This document shows positions 11,643 to 22,324 of a stretch of DNA of 64,000 bases, one piece after another. Numbering within the stretch: the stretch's first letter is position 1; each line of letters begins with the position of its first letter. The notes under the pieces are model-generated. The model was not told where the DNA came from and made no database searches. It saw nothing but the letters and a program-made list of their open reading frames with translations. The position numbers and the translations under genes are program-made. The stretch is from Bradysia coprophila (taxonomy: Eukaryota > Arthropoda > Insecta > Diptera > Sciaridae). The stretch lies in NCBI RefSeq assembly GCF_014529535.1, contig NW_023503493.1, positions 1,488,001 through 1,552,000 of the forward strand, written 5' to 3'.

Positions 11643-12780
11643 CTCTCCCTGAATGAATATTTCAATTCTTGTCAATAAACTAACGAAAAACTCTCCCTGA
11701 ATTGGAAAAATTCTTTCTCATCACAATTCAAGGTAAAAAATAAATTCTTTGTGAAAAAATGTTGCAAAACATAAAAAAAAACACAAAATCTTCACACAAT
11801 AATAGCGTTGAGCGTATCCTTCGATCAGACACTTTTACCGATAATGAATCTCTCATCTCAGACCCCAATTGCTCGTCGTCATTGTACCGAACATCGTATT
11901 CCAAATTTGCAAATTCGCCACGCCCAATGTTGCCAGTTTGATCTAATCATCGTTACAATCAAAGACGCCATTTCTCCGGTGATTCATACGACCGAATACT
12001 TCCCTTCTTTGACCACATGATTCGCCTCCAAACGCAGACACACAATGAATCGTCTCGGATAACTCCAATGTTTCTGACTTCTTGGCAAACGATGTAACCG
12101 CCGATATTGATATTTTGTCCTCATACGCGCGACGAAATTTAATCGATTTACACAGCTGATGAAACGTGACAACCTTCCATCGCCGAATTACACCTCTTCG
12201 TCGCCTAAATCCTTCTTATGACGAGATTCTAATTGACCAGATTCCAATTGAACATGCGGTTTCCGAAACATAACCTCATTTCGCCGGAGCCACAATTTTT
12301 CCGGATTGTCTTGTTCAATTTCATGTACACTGTCCATCGATACGACGCCACCATTTGTACGACCAAAACCATTTGAACAGCCAGCTGAACGACCCAATTT
12401 TATCGCTTTTACATCAATTTTCTCCTGATGATGCTTATCGCCGTTGATTCATTCGGTGTGACCGAAAAACCTTCCAAAATCACGCCAGATTTTACCTTTT
12501 TCGTCGTCCGAATCCTTCTCACACGGCACGCCACCATCCATGATTTTTGTGTTAAGCCCTTCTGTCGTTTTCTTTTCAGCGTTTCCTCGCAGTCCAATAC
12601 AGTTCGCACCATTTTCGCAGATCCACCAGCCTTCAAATTGTTGACATCCATTTTGATTCGATGAAATCGAGAAATTTTCTCCGCAATCGCACACTATCCA
12701 TGCCGGTAAACGATTTCGAAAAACAATTTGTTGACGATCTGCGGCTTCTGTTCTTCACTTTTCGACTTTTATTTTCGCGT

Positions 12781-12796
12781 TCCTGGGCCCATAACC
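12781..12796 (-). promoter_or_regulatory. Primer-binding site, tRNA-iMet half type
   Basis: On the minus strand, GGTTATGGGCCCAGG directly follows the LTR. Its complement matches the anticodon arm of insect initiator tRNA-Met. Priming by an internal tRNA-iMet fragment is the known mode of copia-group elements, so the site fixes both orientation and class. Confidence 0.85.
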
Positions 12797-12967
12797 TGTT
12801 AAGATTTGATGATTCTGCACAGCGAAATAAAAGACGATCTTTACCCGGTGGAGGTACAAACAAGAAGAACATTTATTGACACATATGATTACGACTATGT
12901 ACAACAATATGACTAGACCGATATGTCCATATGAACAACATTGAAATATGAATTACTAAATTCAACA
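12797..12967 (-). repeat. LTR (5' LTR in element orientation)
   Basis: Partner of 11472-11642. In minus-strand sense it contains GTCAATAAATGTTC, a likely poly(A) signal in the R region. Confidence 0.93.
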
Positions 12968-14111
12968 ATATCACTTTTACTAAAATCCAATATGGCCACC
13001 GGCAACCATTTTGTTAGGAGACCGGAAATAGTACCGACGCTTTACATTCGTTAATACCTTTCAAACAAAAAAAAATTCATGAAATTTGGTCAAAATTTAC
13101 TCGAGATATTGACAAAATACTCCACGTTCACTGTACGGCCGAGTAGCCAGATAAGAGCTCACTCCAAGTGACCTAGCTCACGCTCCGGAGAACATAATTT
13201 CAAAAACTTTTTTTTCCCTGATTGGTACGGTCAATACCTATCTAATAAAGCTAAAACGAACGAAATATGTTCAAATGTGGCCGACCTACAAGCAAAAACT
13301 GCTTGCCGCCCTGTGCCTGTTCCACACCAAGGGGTCTAACTCACGAGTCGGTCATCCGATTTCCATAAACTTTTTTTTTGTCGATCGGTATTGTAAATAC
13401 CTTTTATTTGACGTATCACTTACAAGTTTAACGTTTAAATGTCCGGAGATATCTTCGAAAAACCGTAAAACACTTATTGGGCCACAGCTCGGGAGGGGTC
13501 GATCCAAAATCACTCATCTTCGAACTTAGCCTGTCTTTTGACATTACCAAACGGGAAAAAATAGAATTTTGAAAATCGGATGCGTTTTACTCAAGTTATC
13601 GTGCAGACGGACAGACGGACATTTTTTTTTCACTGATTTGGCATCTCTAGACAACCACAATAGGTTTCCCCTTACTCAGGGAGTCCAATTCGACGTGTTA
13701 CGGACGTATGCGTAAACGCATAAGACCCCAGTACTTCGTACGGGTCTAAAAAGTACGACCGCAATAACGACCACGAATGTGTTAGCTTTCAACAGAAAAT
13801 TGATTTGATTGTAGCAGTTCGACCAGCTCTGAGAACTGAAAACTTACCAAAACTAATTTTTATTTAAAGCGAACATATTCGTGGTCGTAATTGCAGTCGT
13901 AAATTTTTCGAAAAAAAAGCTTCTGGTGGAAAGATATCATCAAAAACGAAATTCCAGACACACAAATGTAGGCTAAAATTTTAGCGGAGATTCGAAGCCT
14001 CTCAAACGTTGATTATTGACGTTTCCAGGGAAGAACTGAATTTTATATGGACTTTTGAGTAACGTTTTTCGAGTACCCGAATCCAAAAAGGTTTTCGAAT
14101 AACATTATGCG

Positions 14112-14464
14112 AGTAGCCTACATTTAGGCGGGAAAATGTTCGTTTTTTTGATGATTTCTCTGAACGAAAATCTTTTTTTTGAAAATTTAAACTTATTAGC
14201 GCAGTGGTATTTTTAACCGAAAAATTGGTTTGTGGGTGATAGCTTATCCCATTTGAAGAAACCTTCTCAGGTAACTTTATGCACAGGTTTCTCCACGTGG
14301 GATTAGTTATCACCCACAAACTAATTGGTCCTTTAAAAGTAACACCTTTTTGCGTAATGGTTTTGCTTTGTAAACAGATTTTGCTTCAGAGAAATCATCA
14401 AAAAAACGAACATTTTCTCGTCTGAATGTAGACTACAAATTTGCAAAGGGTTCGTTGCTCTTAA
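14112..14464. mobile_element. TTAA-bounded foldback, copy 1 of a direct pair
   Basis: The arms carry GTAGCCTACATTTAGGCGG, TTTTTTGATGATTTCTCTG and, inverted, CAGAGAAATCATCAAAAAA. The centre has AAATTGGTTTGTGGGTGATA and its complement. The left end is truncated. The right end is TTAA at 14461-14464, which also starts the next copy. Confidence 0.8.
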
Positions 14465-14851
14465 GAGCGTTCACCCCTTGGCAAATTTGTAGCCTACATT
14501 TAGGCGGAAAAATATTCGTTTTTTGATGATTTCTCTGAACCAAAATCTTTTTTTGAAAAAGTAAAACCATTAAAGCACGCAAAAATGGGCTTATTTTAAA
14601 GGAAAAATTGGTTTGTGAGTTATAAGTTAACTTGGAGAAGCCTTTGCAAAACGCATAAATTTACACATTTGCAAAGGTGGGATAAGTTATCACCCACAAA
14701 TCAATTTTTCCCTTAAAAACAACCCATTTTGGCGTGCTTTAATGGTTTTACTTTTTCGAAAAAAGATTTTGGCTCAGAGAAATCATCAAAAAACGAATAT
14801 TTTTGCGCACAAATGTAGGCTAGACATTTGACAAGGGGTGAACTCTCTTAA
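14461..14851. mobile_element. TTAA-bounded foldback, copy 2
   Basis: Bounded by TTAAGAGCGTTCACCCC and GGGGTGAACTCTCTTAA, with arms of about 180 bp. Further members are at 19048-19452, 28395-28781 and 49098-49498. TTAA flanks with a short GAGCG-CCCC terminus would fit a piggyBac-like MITE; that assignment is an inference. Confidence 0.85.
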
Positions 14852-15286
14852 ACGAAACATGCGAATTTCAAAAATGAATTAAACGTTGATTATTCTAGCA
14901 GGAAACGCCATTCCCACAGAAGAACTGAATTTCATAAGGACTTTTGAGTGAAGGTTTTTGAGGAACGAAATTCATTAGGTTCATTCATTAACTTGGAATT
15001 TAATTAGGAACTGTCAACTTTACTGCAAGATTTCCAAACTAGAGCGGCGCGAAATTTGAAATTTTTTCATTCATACAATCTCACCGTCACACATCGAATT
15101 CTTGTTGTGCTGAACATTGGAAAGTCACTGAAAAGACACTTGGGCAAAATTGATGGGCCGATGTGAAATTGACAGCTCATTTGATTTTATGACTGAAATT
15201 AAGGGATGACAGAAAAAATTGGCATTTGGTGTTGTGTGTAAGCTGTGTAAGCAAAGTTATTTGAGTAGCGATTTCGGCTTAGTCCA

Positions 15287-15345
15287 AATTTGACACAGCC
15301 CTAATTTGACATAGTCCTAATTCGACTCAGCTCTAATTTGACACA
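15287..15345. repeat. Short tandem repeat, about four units
   Basis: Units such as CCTAATTTGACACAG with TTCGAC variants. Related to the array at 10905-10985. Confidence 0.75.
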
Positions 15346-15971
15346 GATAACCTCAAACCATATGTCTCTTACACGGTTATTTGAGCTGTCAAAGCGCCAT
15401 CCTAGAGTAGCCAAAAAATTATTGTTGACAATTGTTCGCACAAGCGTTGAGGTTAAGGCTCCGTGGATGCTCTCGTTTGTTTTCGGCTTGTCAAAAATTG
15501 TTTTTACCGTACGATACGGAACAGACCTATGACAACTTCATATAAATGTATAACATTGTGGTTAGCTCTGTGAAAATGACAGCTTATTTGACATATCAAA
15601 CGGACATTGACAACCAGGCCTCAAGAAAATGTATCCGTTTACATGACCGTCTAAACCATAGCACTGCTTCTAGCACTAACATAGAAAATATTCGGAGGCT
15701 GATACAAACAATTCTCAGCTGTAGCTCGTATCACTAAAGCCTCCAAATTTGAACTTTGTCAACTCAGTGTTCATGCTGGGAGCGGTGCTGTGTCTAAACG
15801 GATGTGAGGTGCGGAAAAACAGGAAAAGTAGTTTTTAATGATTTTTCTCACCAATAGCTAACTGTTGTATGTACAGACCAGATTTTCTTAAAAATTTAAT
15901 ATTTTGTCTTGAGTCTGAATCCAGCCAAATTCAATTTCAATGTACATAGAATTTTTTAATACTTAAAAAAA
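15346..15971. other. Stretch without recognisable gene
   Basis: It holds a repeat terminus GTGCGGAAAAACAGGAAAAG at 15808, related to the ends of the 3233-4440 element. No exon is supported. Short open frames here have no recognisable motif. Confidence 0.5.
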
Positions 15972-17176
15972 CATAGCTAACGCCGACCCGTACGAAACAC
16001 ATATTTGTATCAAAAGCCTTTACTGTGAGGCTCTTCATTTCTTTTACTTCATTCTCTACTGAAAATCTATTCGCGCTTTAAAATCACTTGCATTATCCAC
16101 TCTTTGCCTTGTTATCACATACAAATAAATTTCCGGAGCCCCGTACGAAGTCAAATTTCATAAATTCCTATTTAAACAGCTATATACCGCTATATTTACC
16201 TATATTTCACTATAAATAAACATTTCACAGAGGAATATGCTATTATATAGCTCTATATGCCTGTATATAGCTCAATATAGGTGAATATAGATACATATAG
16301 ATGTCCATACATGGAATGCCTGAAACACCCCACACACATAACAAATTATTTCCATGTTAACAGAAACTCTCTAAGTACCATTTTTCCCAAGATATATCAC
16401 TTTTAATAAAATCCAATATGGCCGCCGGCAGCCATTTTGTTAGGAGACCGGAAATTTTACCGACGCTTTACATTCGTTAATACCTTTCAAACAAAAAAAA
16501 AATCATGAAATTCGGTCAAAATTTACTCGAGATATTGACAAAATACTCCACGTTCACTGTACGGCCGAGTAGCCAGATAAGAGCTCACTCCAAGAGACCT
16601 AGCTCACGCTCCGGAGAACATAATTAAAAATTTTTCCCTGATTGGTACGGTCAATACCTATCTAATAAAGCTAAAACAGACGAAATATGTTGAAATGTGG
16701 CCGACCTACAAGCAAAAACTGCTTGCCGCCCTGTGCCTGTTTCACACCAAGGGGTCTAACTCACAAGTCGGTCATCCGATTTCCATAAACTTTTTTTTTG
16801 TCGATCGGTATTGTAAATACCTTTTATTTGACGTATCACTTACAAGTGTAACGTTTAAATGTCTGGAGATATCTTCGAAAAACCGTAAAGCACTTATTGG
16901 GCCACAGCTCGGGAGGGGTCGATCCAAAATCTCTCATCTTCGAACTTGTCCTGTCTTTTGACATAACCAAACGGGAAAAAAAAGAATTTTCAAAATCGGA
17001 TGCGTTTTACTCAAGTTATCGTGCAGACAGACAGACGGACAGACGGACATTTTTTTTTCACTGATTTGGCATCTCTAGACAACCACAATAGGTTTCCCCT
17101 TACTCAGGGAGTCCAATTCGACGTGTTACGGACGTATGCGTAAACGCATAAGACCCCAGTACTTCGTACGGGTCTA
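15972..17176 (+). mobile_element. Family B repeat, copy 2 (uninterrupted)
   Basis: It runs from CATAGCTAACGCCGACCCGT to CTTCGTACGGGTCTA, 1205 bp. It is the clean reference copy: it carries the unoccupied ATATC site where copy 1 received the LTR element. It keeps the TATATAG-rich left part, the AATACCTTTTATTTGACG word near 16817 and the GACAGACGG microsatellite near 17030. It is flanked by A-runs on both sides. Confidence 0.9.
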
Positions 17177-18202
17177 AAAATAGAACGTCACCAGTCCTGT
17201 CACCTCTACTAGCCTACAAAAGGCTATTAATTCATTCCCGATACGAAGTGTAGACCACACAACGAATGTTATCAATTCCCAACCGAACGACATCTAAAAA
17301 TGATTTATCAACGTTTTAATCGACGTTCGTGTTATTAATTTATGAGTTGCTAACACTCAACAATTTACGTTTGACTGATTTTAAAAATTCAGCGCAAAGT
17401 TCCTCCGATATGCATTTTTCATTGGCACCGCTTTTATTTTCACAATTTGTTTTGTTGCCGTGCTTCCTTGTATCCACAAAATTATATTGGTGATGAATTG
17501 TGGTGGAATGGATTGCTGCTGTGTTATCGTAAACGGAATGGTGTGTGGTGTAGTTTCGAACTTCATCCATAATATAATCAACTCATAGACTTAAACAGTC
17601 GCACAACAACCATTAGAGCTATTCATTGAGTCAGAGTCTGCTGTATCAAATGTAAGATATTGGTCAGTATAAAGTTTGGTGCTCAGCGTCTGTCTATGCT
17701 ATGCTATCCAAGGTGGTGCTGGGTTAGTCAACGCGTCGGTATATTTTGCTTAACAACTAACGCCAACGATTGGAAGAGATATTTAAATATCTCTCTGAAC
17801 CAAATACCTCTCATTTACTAGTGTAAGCATGCGAAAGTCTTGTACTTCATTTGTTCATACACACCACTTATCCTCCTCAGTATTTGGTTTCGTATTCAGT
17901 TAGTAAAACCATCATTAATTGCCAGCTAAATAATAATTAAATCCAATGTAATTACAGCATTTAACCGACACATTTTCCATTGCGACAGTAATTGACCTTT
18001 AGGTTTGTTACTTTGTATAGCAAAATGGTTTATGAAATCGTAAAAAAAAAAATTGAAAATTTGAATAATGAAACTCTGCTGTTTTTCAAATTTTTGTTTT
18101 CTTTTTACAATTCCGTTACAAAAAGTGTGTTTTGTCGGTTCTCAATTATACAAGGAAAGGATCGACGAGGGCTAGAAAAATTATACAATTGCCATTTTCA
18201 CC
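17177..18202. other. Stretch without recognisable gene
   Basis: A 76-codon minus-strand frame at 17340-17570 has a poly-His/Thr bias but no splice sites or signal peptide that I can support. No organised repeat is seen. Confidence 0.4.
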
Positions 18203-18362
18203 AATGAAAGTGTAAAACAGGTATGGTCTATTGTCCGCTCGGAGGACATAAAAATTTGATTTTCGTACTTAAACGCACTCGTTTTCTTATTATTTTGACA
18301 TAAAATGTGAGTGCGTTTAAGACGAATTCGGCGATCGACCATACCTGTTCTCTACTTTCATT
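18203..18362. mobile_element. Short MITE with ACAGGTATGGTC ends
   Basis: AATGAAAGTGTAAAACAGGT on the left faces ACCTGTTCTCTACTTTCATT on the right over 160 bp. A partial relative with GACCATACCTATT and TACTTTCATTG lies at 29139-29176. Non-coding. Confidence 0.75.
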
Positions 18363-18480
18363 GATTTTCACCATAGTTCAGGCTTGACTATGGGAAGAGA
18401 GGCCAAAGTTGTGGAACAAATTTTTTTTTTCTTGCTGGTTGTGAACCGGTAGAAAACCGGATTAGTTTAAAACTACAGTT

Positions 18481-18715
18481 AGGGATCATTCATAAATGAC
18501 GTCCGATTTTTTCAGTGCTGCCAGCAGATTTAAATCATTATTAACTCGAAAATTGTGCATTTTCGTGAGTCAAGTATGTGTTCTACATCCCAACTATACA
18601 CCCTAATTGCGGGATTACACATAAGACTATCCAGAACAAATATTTAGCGAGTTATCAATGATTTAAATCTGCTGGCAGCACTGAAAAAAACGGACGTCAT
18701 TTATGAATGATCCCT
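18481..18715. mobile_element. MITE with AGGGATCATTCATAAATGAC termini
   Basis: 235 bp with near-perfect inverted repeats of about 60 bp. They extend from AGGGATCATTCATAAATGAC inward through TCAGTGCTGCCAGCAGATTT to AAATCAT. The high arm identity suggests recent activity. The superfamily is not assigned. Confidence 0.88.
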
Positions 18716-19047
18716 TAGAGGCAGTGGTATTTCAGCATGAATTTGATTTAGCTCAGCTGATCCACACATACAATCAAAACGGTTTATATGGTTTTTCCAC
18801 TTCCACACGCGTGCATGTGGCAGATTTAACCGTGTGTGTAAACTGTTTTGAATTTATGTGTGGATCAGCTGAAGTAAATGTAATTTTTGATGCGATTTTG
18901 ATCAAAAGCCTGGTTCATTGTTCTGGGATTGAAAAAATTCCCAAGCGTTTCTTAAAAAAAGTCTTTCCAATAGCACGAGCCGGAGGCGAGTTCTGAAATT
19001 GAATTCGCTAAAAGAGTCTTTCAGCATAAGTTAGAAACCACATTTTC

Positions 19048-19452
19048 TTAAGAGCGCTCACCCATTGCTAATTTTCTAGCCTACATTTGTGCGCAAAAAT
19101 ATTCGTTTTTTGATGATTTCTCTGAACCAAAATCTTTTTTTTGAGAAAGTAAAACCATTAAAGCACGCCAAAATGGGTTGTTTTTAAGCGAAAATTGGTT
19201 TGTGGTCGATAACTTAACCCATTTGGAGAAACCTTTGCAAAACACATAAATTTACACATTTGCAATGGTTTCTCCAAGTGCAATAAGTTATCATCCACAA
19301 ACCATTTTTTCTCTTAAAAGTAACACATTTTTGCAAGCTCCAATGGTTTCACTTTTTCAAAAAAAGATTTTGGTTCAGAAAAATCATCAAAAAACGAATA
19401 TTTTTGCGCACAAATGTGGGCTAGAAAATTGCCAAGGGGCGAGCGCTCTTAA
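19048..19452. mobile_element. TTAA-bounded foldback, third copy
   Basis: TTAAGAGCGCTCACCC on the left and GGGGCGAGCGCTCTTAA on the right bound 405 bp with arms of about 185 bp. The arms share TAGCCTACATTTGTGCGC and AAATATTCGTTTTTTGATGA with the 14-kb pair. TTAA is present at both edges, which is the best support in the window for a TTAA target. Confidence 0.88.
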
Positions 19453-20021
19453 ATTACGTGGGAAATAAGCGACAAAGTGGCGATTTTAACACTAGTTGGG
19501 AAAAAAAAACTTATTGGAGTAACCATATATATTGTCATTTTGCTCTATTGAAAGGGGGTTCAGTAAATAATCGGAAAATATTGACGAGTGTAAAGTCCTC
19601 AATTCAGGTTCCACTACTTTTGTTTTTGTTGTTGTGCAGTTATGCCGGTTGAACCAACTGTGTGCAAAAACCAATGAAGTAATAGATTTTATTCACCTAA
19701 CTCATTTTCCGGTGGATTAGTGAGTGAATTATCTTTTGTGAATCTTTGCAATTCTGGCTTGTGCGGTTACATCTTTCGCCTTCAAGCGCCACACATGGCC
19801 AAATAAAAAGCTCCAAACAATGAAATAATATTCTGTTGGATATCACATGCTATGCAGTACTTTTAACAAATGAAGTAGTAGATTGCATTAATTGATTTCT
19901 ATTCAAAAGTTCCGAAAAATCTTCTCAATTGTTTGTAGACGTATCCATTACAACCGTGATATGTTTTCCGTTTTATTAAAAAAAAAAGGTTAAATTCTTA
20001 ACTCGCCCGAAAAATCGAGGA

Positions 20022-20029
20022 TATAAATA
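20022..20029 (+). promoter_or_regulatory. TATA box, TATAAATA
   Basis: A consensus TATAAATA, followed about 22 bp later by CTCACATT, an initiator-like word. It would drive the small candidate gene ending at 20453. The spacing is a little short for a canonical TATA-initiator pair. Confidence 0.4.
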
Positions 20030-20270
20030 AACAAAAAAACGGCTCACATTGCAGATGTTTTACGTTAAAAATTCCTTAGCAATGATTGCATCAATAACAA
20101 AACAAAATTACAATTGTCGACTATTTGCTCACCAGTTCTGTTTCAGCCACAATTCGCTTCGTACTTATTTACATTTGCAGTGGAACTTCAACATGATAAA
20201 AGTGCCTTGTGTATCAACAATAAGTAATAAAACGATTCGAATTAAATTCATTTTTCTCTTTGGTTTGTAG

Positions 20271-20453
20271 ACCTTTTTCAGCGCATTGTTCGGATGCGGT
20301 GTCCGATCGGTGGATAGAAATGATTCTATTGATGACGAACCATCAGAGCCATCAGAGTCAGGCGGTTTATCATTGGTTCCAACACCAGATTTTATTGAAT
20401 TCATTGAGGAATTTCTGAGTTTACCAGAAGATCCACAACTGGTTAAAGATTAA
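20271..20453 (+). CDS. Probable terminal exon of a small acidic protein (partial)
   Basis: A pyrimidine-rich tract ending TTTGTAG precedes an open frame of 60 codons that ends in TAA. It reads TFFSALFGCGVRSVDRN, then an acidic stretch DSIDDEPSEPSES, and closes with EDPQLVKD. An AATAAA signal lies 46 bp after the stop. A TATA box lies 250 bp upstream. The upstream exon was not resolved. The frame stays open 5' of the acceptor apart from the TAG of the splice site itself, but no strong donor in the right phase was found. The hydrophobic start could be the end of a signal peptide. I do not recognise the protein. Confidence 0.4.
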   Translation, partial: TFFSALFGCGVRSVDRNDSIDDEPSEPSESGGLSLVPTPDFIEFIEEFLSLPEDPQLVKD

Positions 20454-20498
20454 ATTTGGATAAACTGCACATCAGCAGCATTGTATACAGTTGCGAAA

Positions 20499-20504
20499 AA
20501 TAAA
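20499..20504 (+). terminator. Poly(A) signal AATAAA
   Basis: Canonical hexamer shortly after the stop codon at 20453, supporting 20271-20453 as a 3' terminal exon. Confidence 0.45.
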
Positions 20505-20740
20505 CGATTTTTTATTGAGTTCGATTGCTGCCAGTCTACAATGCCATCCAATGAACAGATACGTTACATCGTCGGTATTCTTATATGAAGTGACTATAAG
20601 CTGGAGCCAGCAAATAGCATTTTAATTTCGATTCGCACGCGCGGGCGAATAGCTTTCTCCGTGCAAGAAAGCCAGGGAGTTGCGGGAAATGGCGAATTTG
20701 TTACAATATAACACGGAAATGACAAACCTGGTCTCTAGGT

Positions 20741-21202
20741 GTAGATAGTGATCAGTCAGAGAACTCTTAAAGGGTAAATGTGACGCAAGTTCTTTTATCT
20801 TACTTGCAAAATAACTGATACCGCTGAGGGTGACGCATTGTGCGCCGTATGCAAAAGTCTTATCAACAAAAAATTGACTCAAAAAATTTGTGAAAGAAAA
20901 TTTTACAACAAAAATTGTGTCACAAGTGGCAGATGATTCAGTTTTCTTTCAATTAAATCCTTTCAGTACATTTTCTAACCATTTTCCTAACAATAGGTTT
21001 CTCAACATCTGCCACTTGCGACGCAAATTTCTTTTTGTACAATTTTCTTTCACAGTTTTTTTGGTTAAATTTATTGTTTATAAAACTTTTGCGTACGGCA
21101 CACAATGCGTCACCCTCAGCGATATCAGTTATTTTGTAAGTAAGATAAAGGACTTGCGTCACATTTACCCGTTAAGGGTTTTTGACTGATATCACCACTT
21201 TT
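20741..21202. mobile_element. Foldback head, GTGACGCAAGTCC family
   Basis: Arms of about 180 bp read, from outside in: GGTAAATGTGACGCAAG, TACTTGCAAAATAACTGATA, GGTGACGCATTGTGCGCCGT, then near the centre GTCACAAGTGGCAGATG and its complement. Related hairpins are at 31444-31738, 40525-40785, 62773-63199 and 63280-63850, and the head of family A carries the same motifs. Confidence 0.88.
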
Positions 21203-21239
21203 GTAAGTATGAGAAATCAGTCTGAATCCCAAAATCTAG

Positions 21240-21925
21240 AAACCAATCTTGGAACACCTCACTCATATCGAAAATAACTCAAATCCATCAAAAAATACGA
21301 TGGAAGTTAGGAAGGGCCAGAGGAATCATCTGTCATACCAAACTATAGGAACCAACCTTGGAACACCTCACTCATGTCGAAAATAACCCAAATCCATCGA
21401 AAAAACCGATGGAAGTTAGGAAGGGCCAGAGGAATCATCTGTCATCCCAAACTATAGGAACCAACCTTGGAACACCTCACTCATGTCGAAAATAACCCAA
21501 ATCCATCGAAAAATCCGATGGAAGTTAGGAAGGGCCAGAGGAATCATCTGTCATCCCAAACTATAGGAACCAACCTTGGAACACCTCACTCATGTCGAAA
21601 ATAACCCAAATCCATCAAAAAATCCGATGGAAGTTAGGAAGTGCCAGAGGAATCATCTGTCATCCCAAACTATAGGAACCAACCCTGGAACACCTCACTC
21701 ATGTCGAAAATAACCCAAATCCATCGAAAAATCCGATGGAAATTAGGAAGGGCCAGAGGAATCGTCTGTCATCCCAAACTATAGGAACCAACCTTGGAAC
21801 ACCTCACTCCGATGGAAGTTAGGAAGTGCCAGAGGAATCATCTGTCACACCAAACTTTAAGAACCAACCTTGGAACACATCAATCATTTTGAAAATAACC
21901 CAAATCCATCGAAAAATCTGAAATC
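21240..21925. repeat. 109-bp minisatellite, about six units
   Basis: Unit starts marked by GGAACCAACCTTGGAACACC fall at 21348, 21457, 21566, 21675 and 21784, an exact 109-bp period. A final shortened unit follows. Each unit holds AATCCATCGAAAAATCCGAT, a small hairpin motif (ATCGRWTTTTTCGAT-like). Units differ at only a few positions. Confidence 0.95.
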
Positions 21926-22237
21926 TTGTTAGAAATTCCTCATTTCCCGCAACTCCATGTTAACCCATACCGCCACTTTTGAAGAAAATATCTTCGTTGT
22001 CGTCCTTTGAAGGCACTGAGAGGTTTTGAAGAACATCCGAAACCCATTTCGATATCTAAGGACCGATGTGGACGAATCGACAAGAATTCCACTAAGAATT
22101 TCAAGATCGATCGATTTTCTTACTGTAGCATTTCCAATTGCGAGATCGTGACCGTACAAACAATTTTCTTAAAAATCGTGAACCAATCGTTTCCTGAAAC
22201 ATTACTCGTTGGCAATTTATTGCTTTCGCTTTGGGCC

Positions 22238-22245
22238 TATAAAAG
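22238..22245 (+). promoter_or_regulatory. TATA box, TATAAAAG
   Basis: Consensus TATAAAAG with an initiator-like TTTATCAGAGG about 33 bp downstream (A near 22274), and the ATG of the 22325 gene 50 bp beyond. The spacing matches insect TATA-initiator promoters. Confidence 0.8.
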
Positions 22246-22324
22246 CAAACGACCGCCGAGCACACACTTTATCAGAGGTACTTTATCTCGATGAAAGTGT
22301 AAAGTGATTCTTATAAGTCATAAA

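Larger units (their letters stand above)
11472..12967 (-). mobile_element. Non-autonomous copia-type LTR retrotransposon
   Basis: The direct repeats at 11472-11642 and 12797-12967 are each 171 bp, begin TGTT and end AACA, and differ at one base. A 5-bp target duplication ATATC lies at 11467-11471 and 12968-12972. Family B copy 2 shows the empty site (AGATATATCACTTTTA). Minus orientation is inferred from the primer-binding site next to the 12797 LTR, a purine run CAGGGAGAG next to the other LTR, and an AATAAA within the LTR in that sense. The 1154-bp interior has only short broken frames. I recognise no gag, protease, integrase or RT motif, so it must be mobilised in trans. Confidence 0.93.
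11041..13748 (+). mobile_element. Family B repeat, copy 1, split by an LTR element
   Basis: It starts CATAGCTAACGCCGAACCGT and ends CAGTACTTCGTACGGGTCTA, and is interrupted at 11472-12967 by an LTR retrotransposon. The left part has many TATATAG words. The right part has the word AATACCTTTTATTTGACG, a GACGGACA microsatellite near 13611 and a conserved terminus. The short inner ends CCGTACGAA and its complement are the only inverted similarity. It is flanked by A-runs (TCAAAA left, AAAAA right). No domain is recognised in the frames it contains. Confidence 0.85.
20676..21956 (+). mobile_element. Composite: hairpin head plus 109-bp minisatellite
   Basis: Inverted 16-bp ends GGAGTTGCGGGAAATG (20676) and CATTTCCCGCAACTCC (21941-21956) enclose a foldback (20741-21202) followed by a 109-bp tandem array (21240-21925). 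The same order, reversed, occurs at 37990-40790, so the combination moves or duplicates as a unit. The terminal motif is shared with the family of the 3233-4440 element. It ends about 280 bp upstream of the TATA box of the 22325 gene. Confidence 0.75.
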
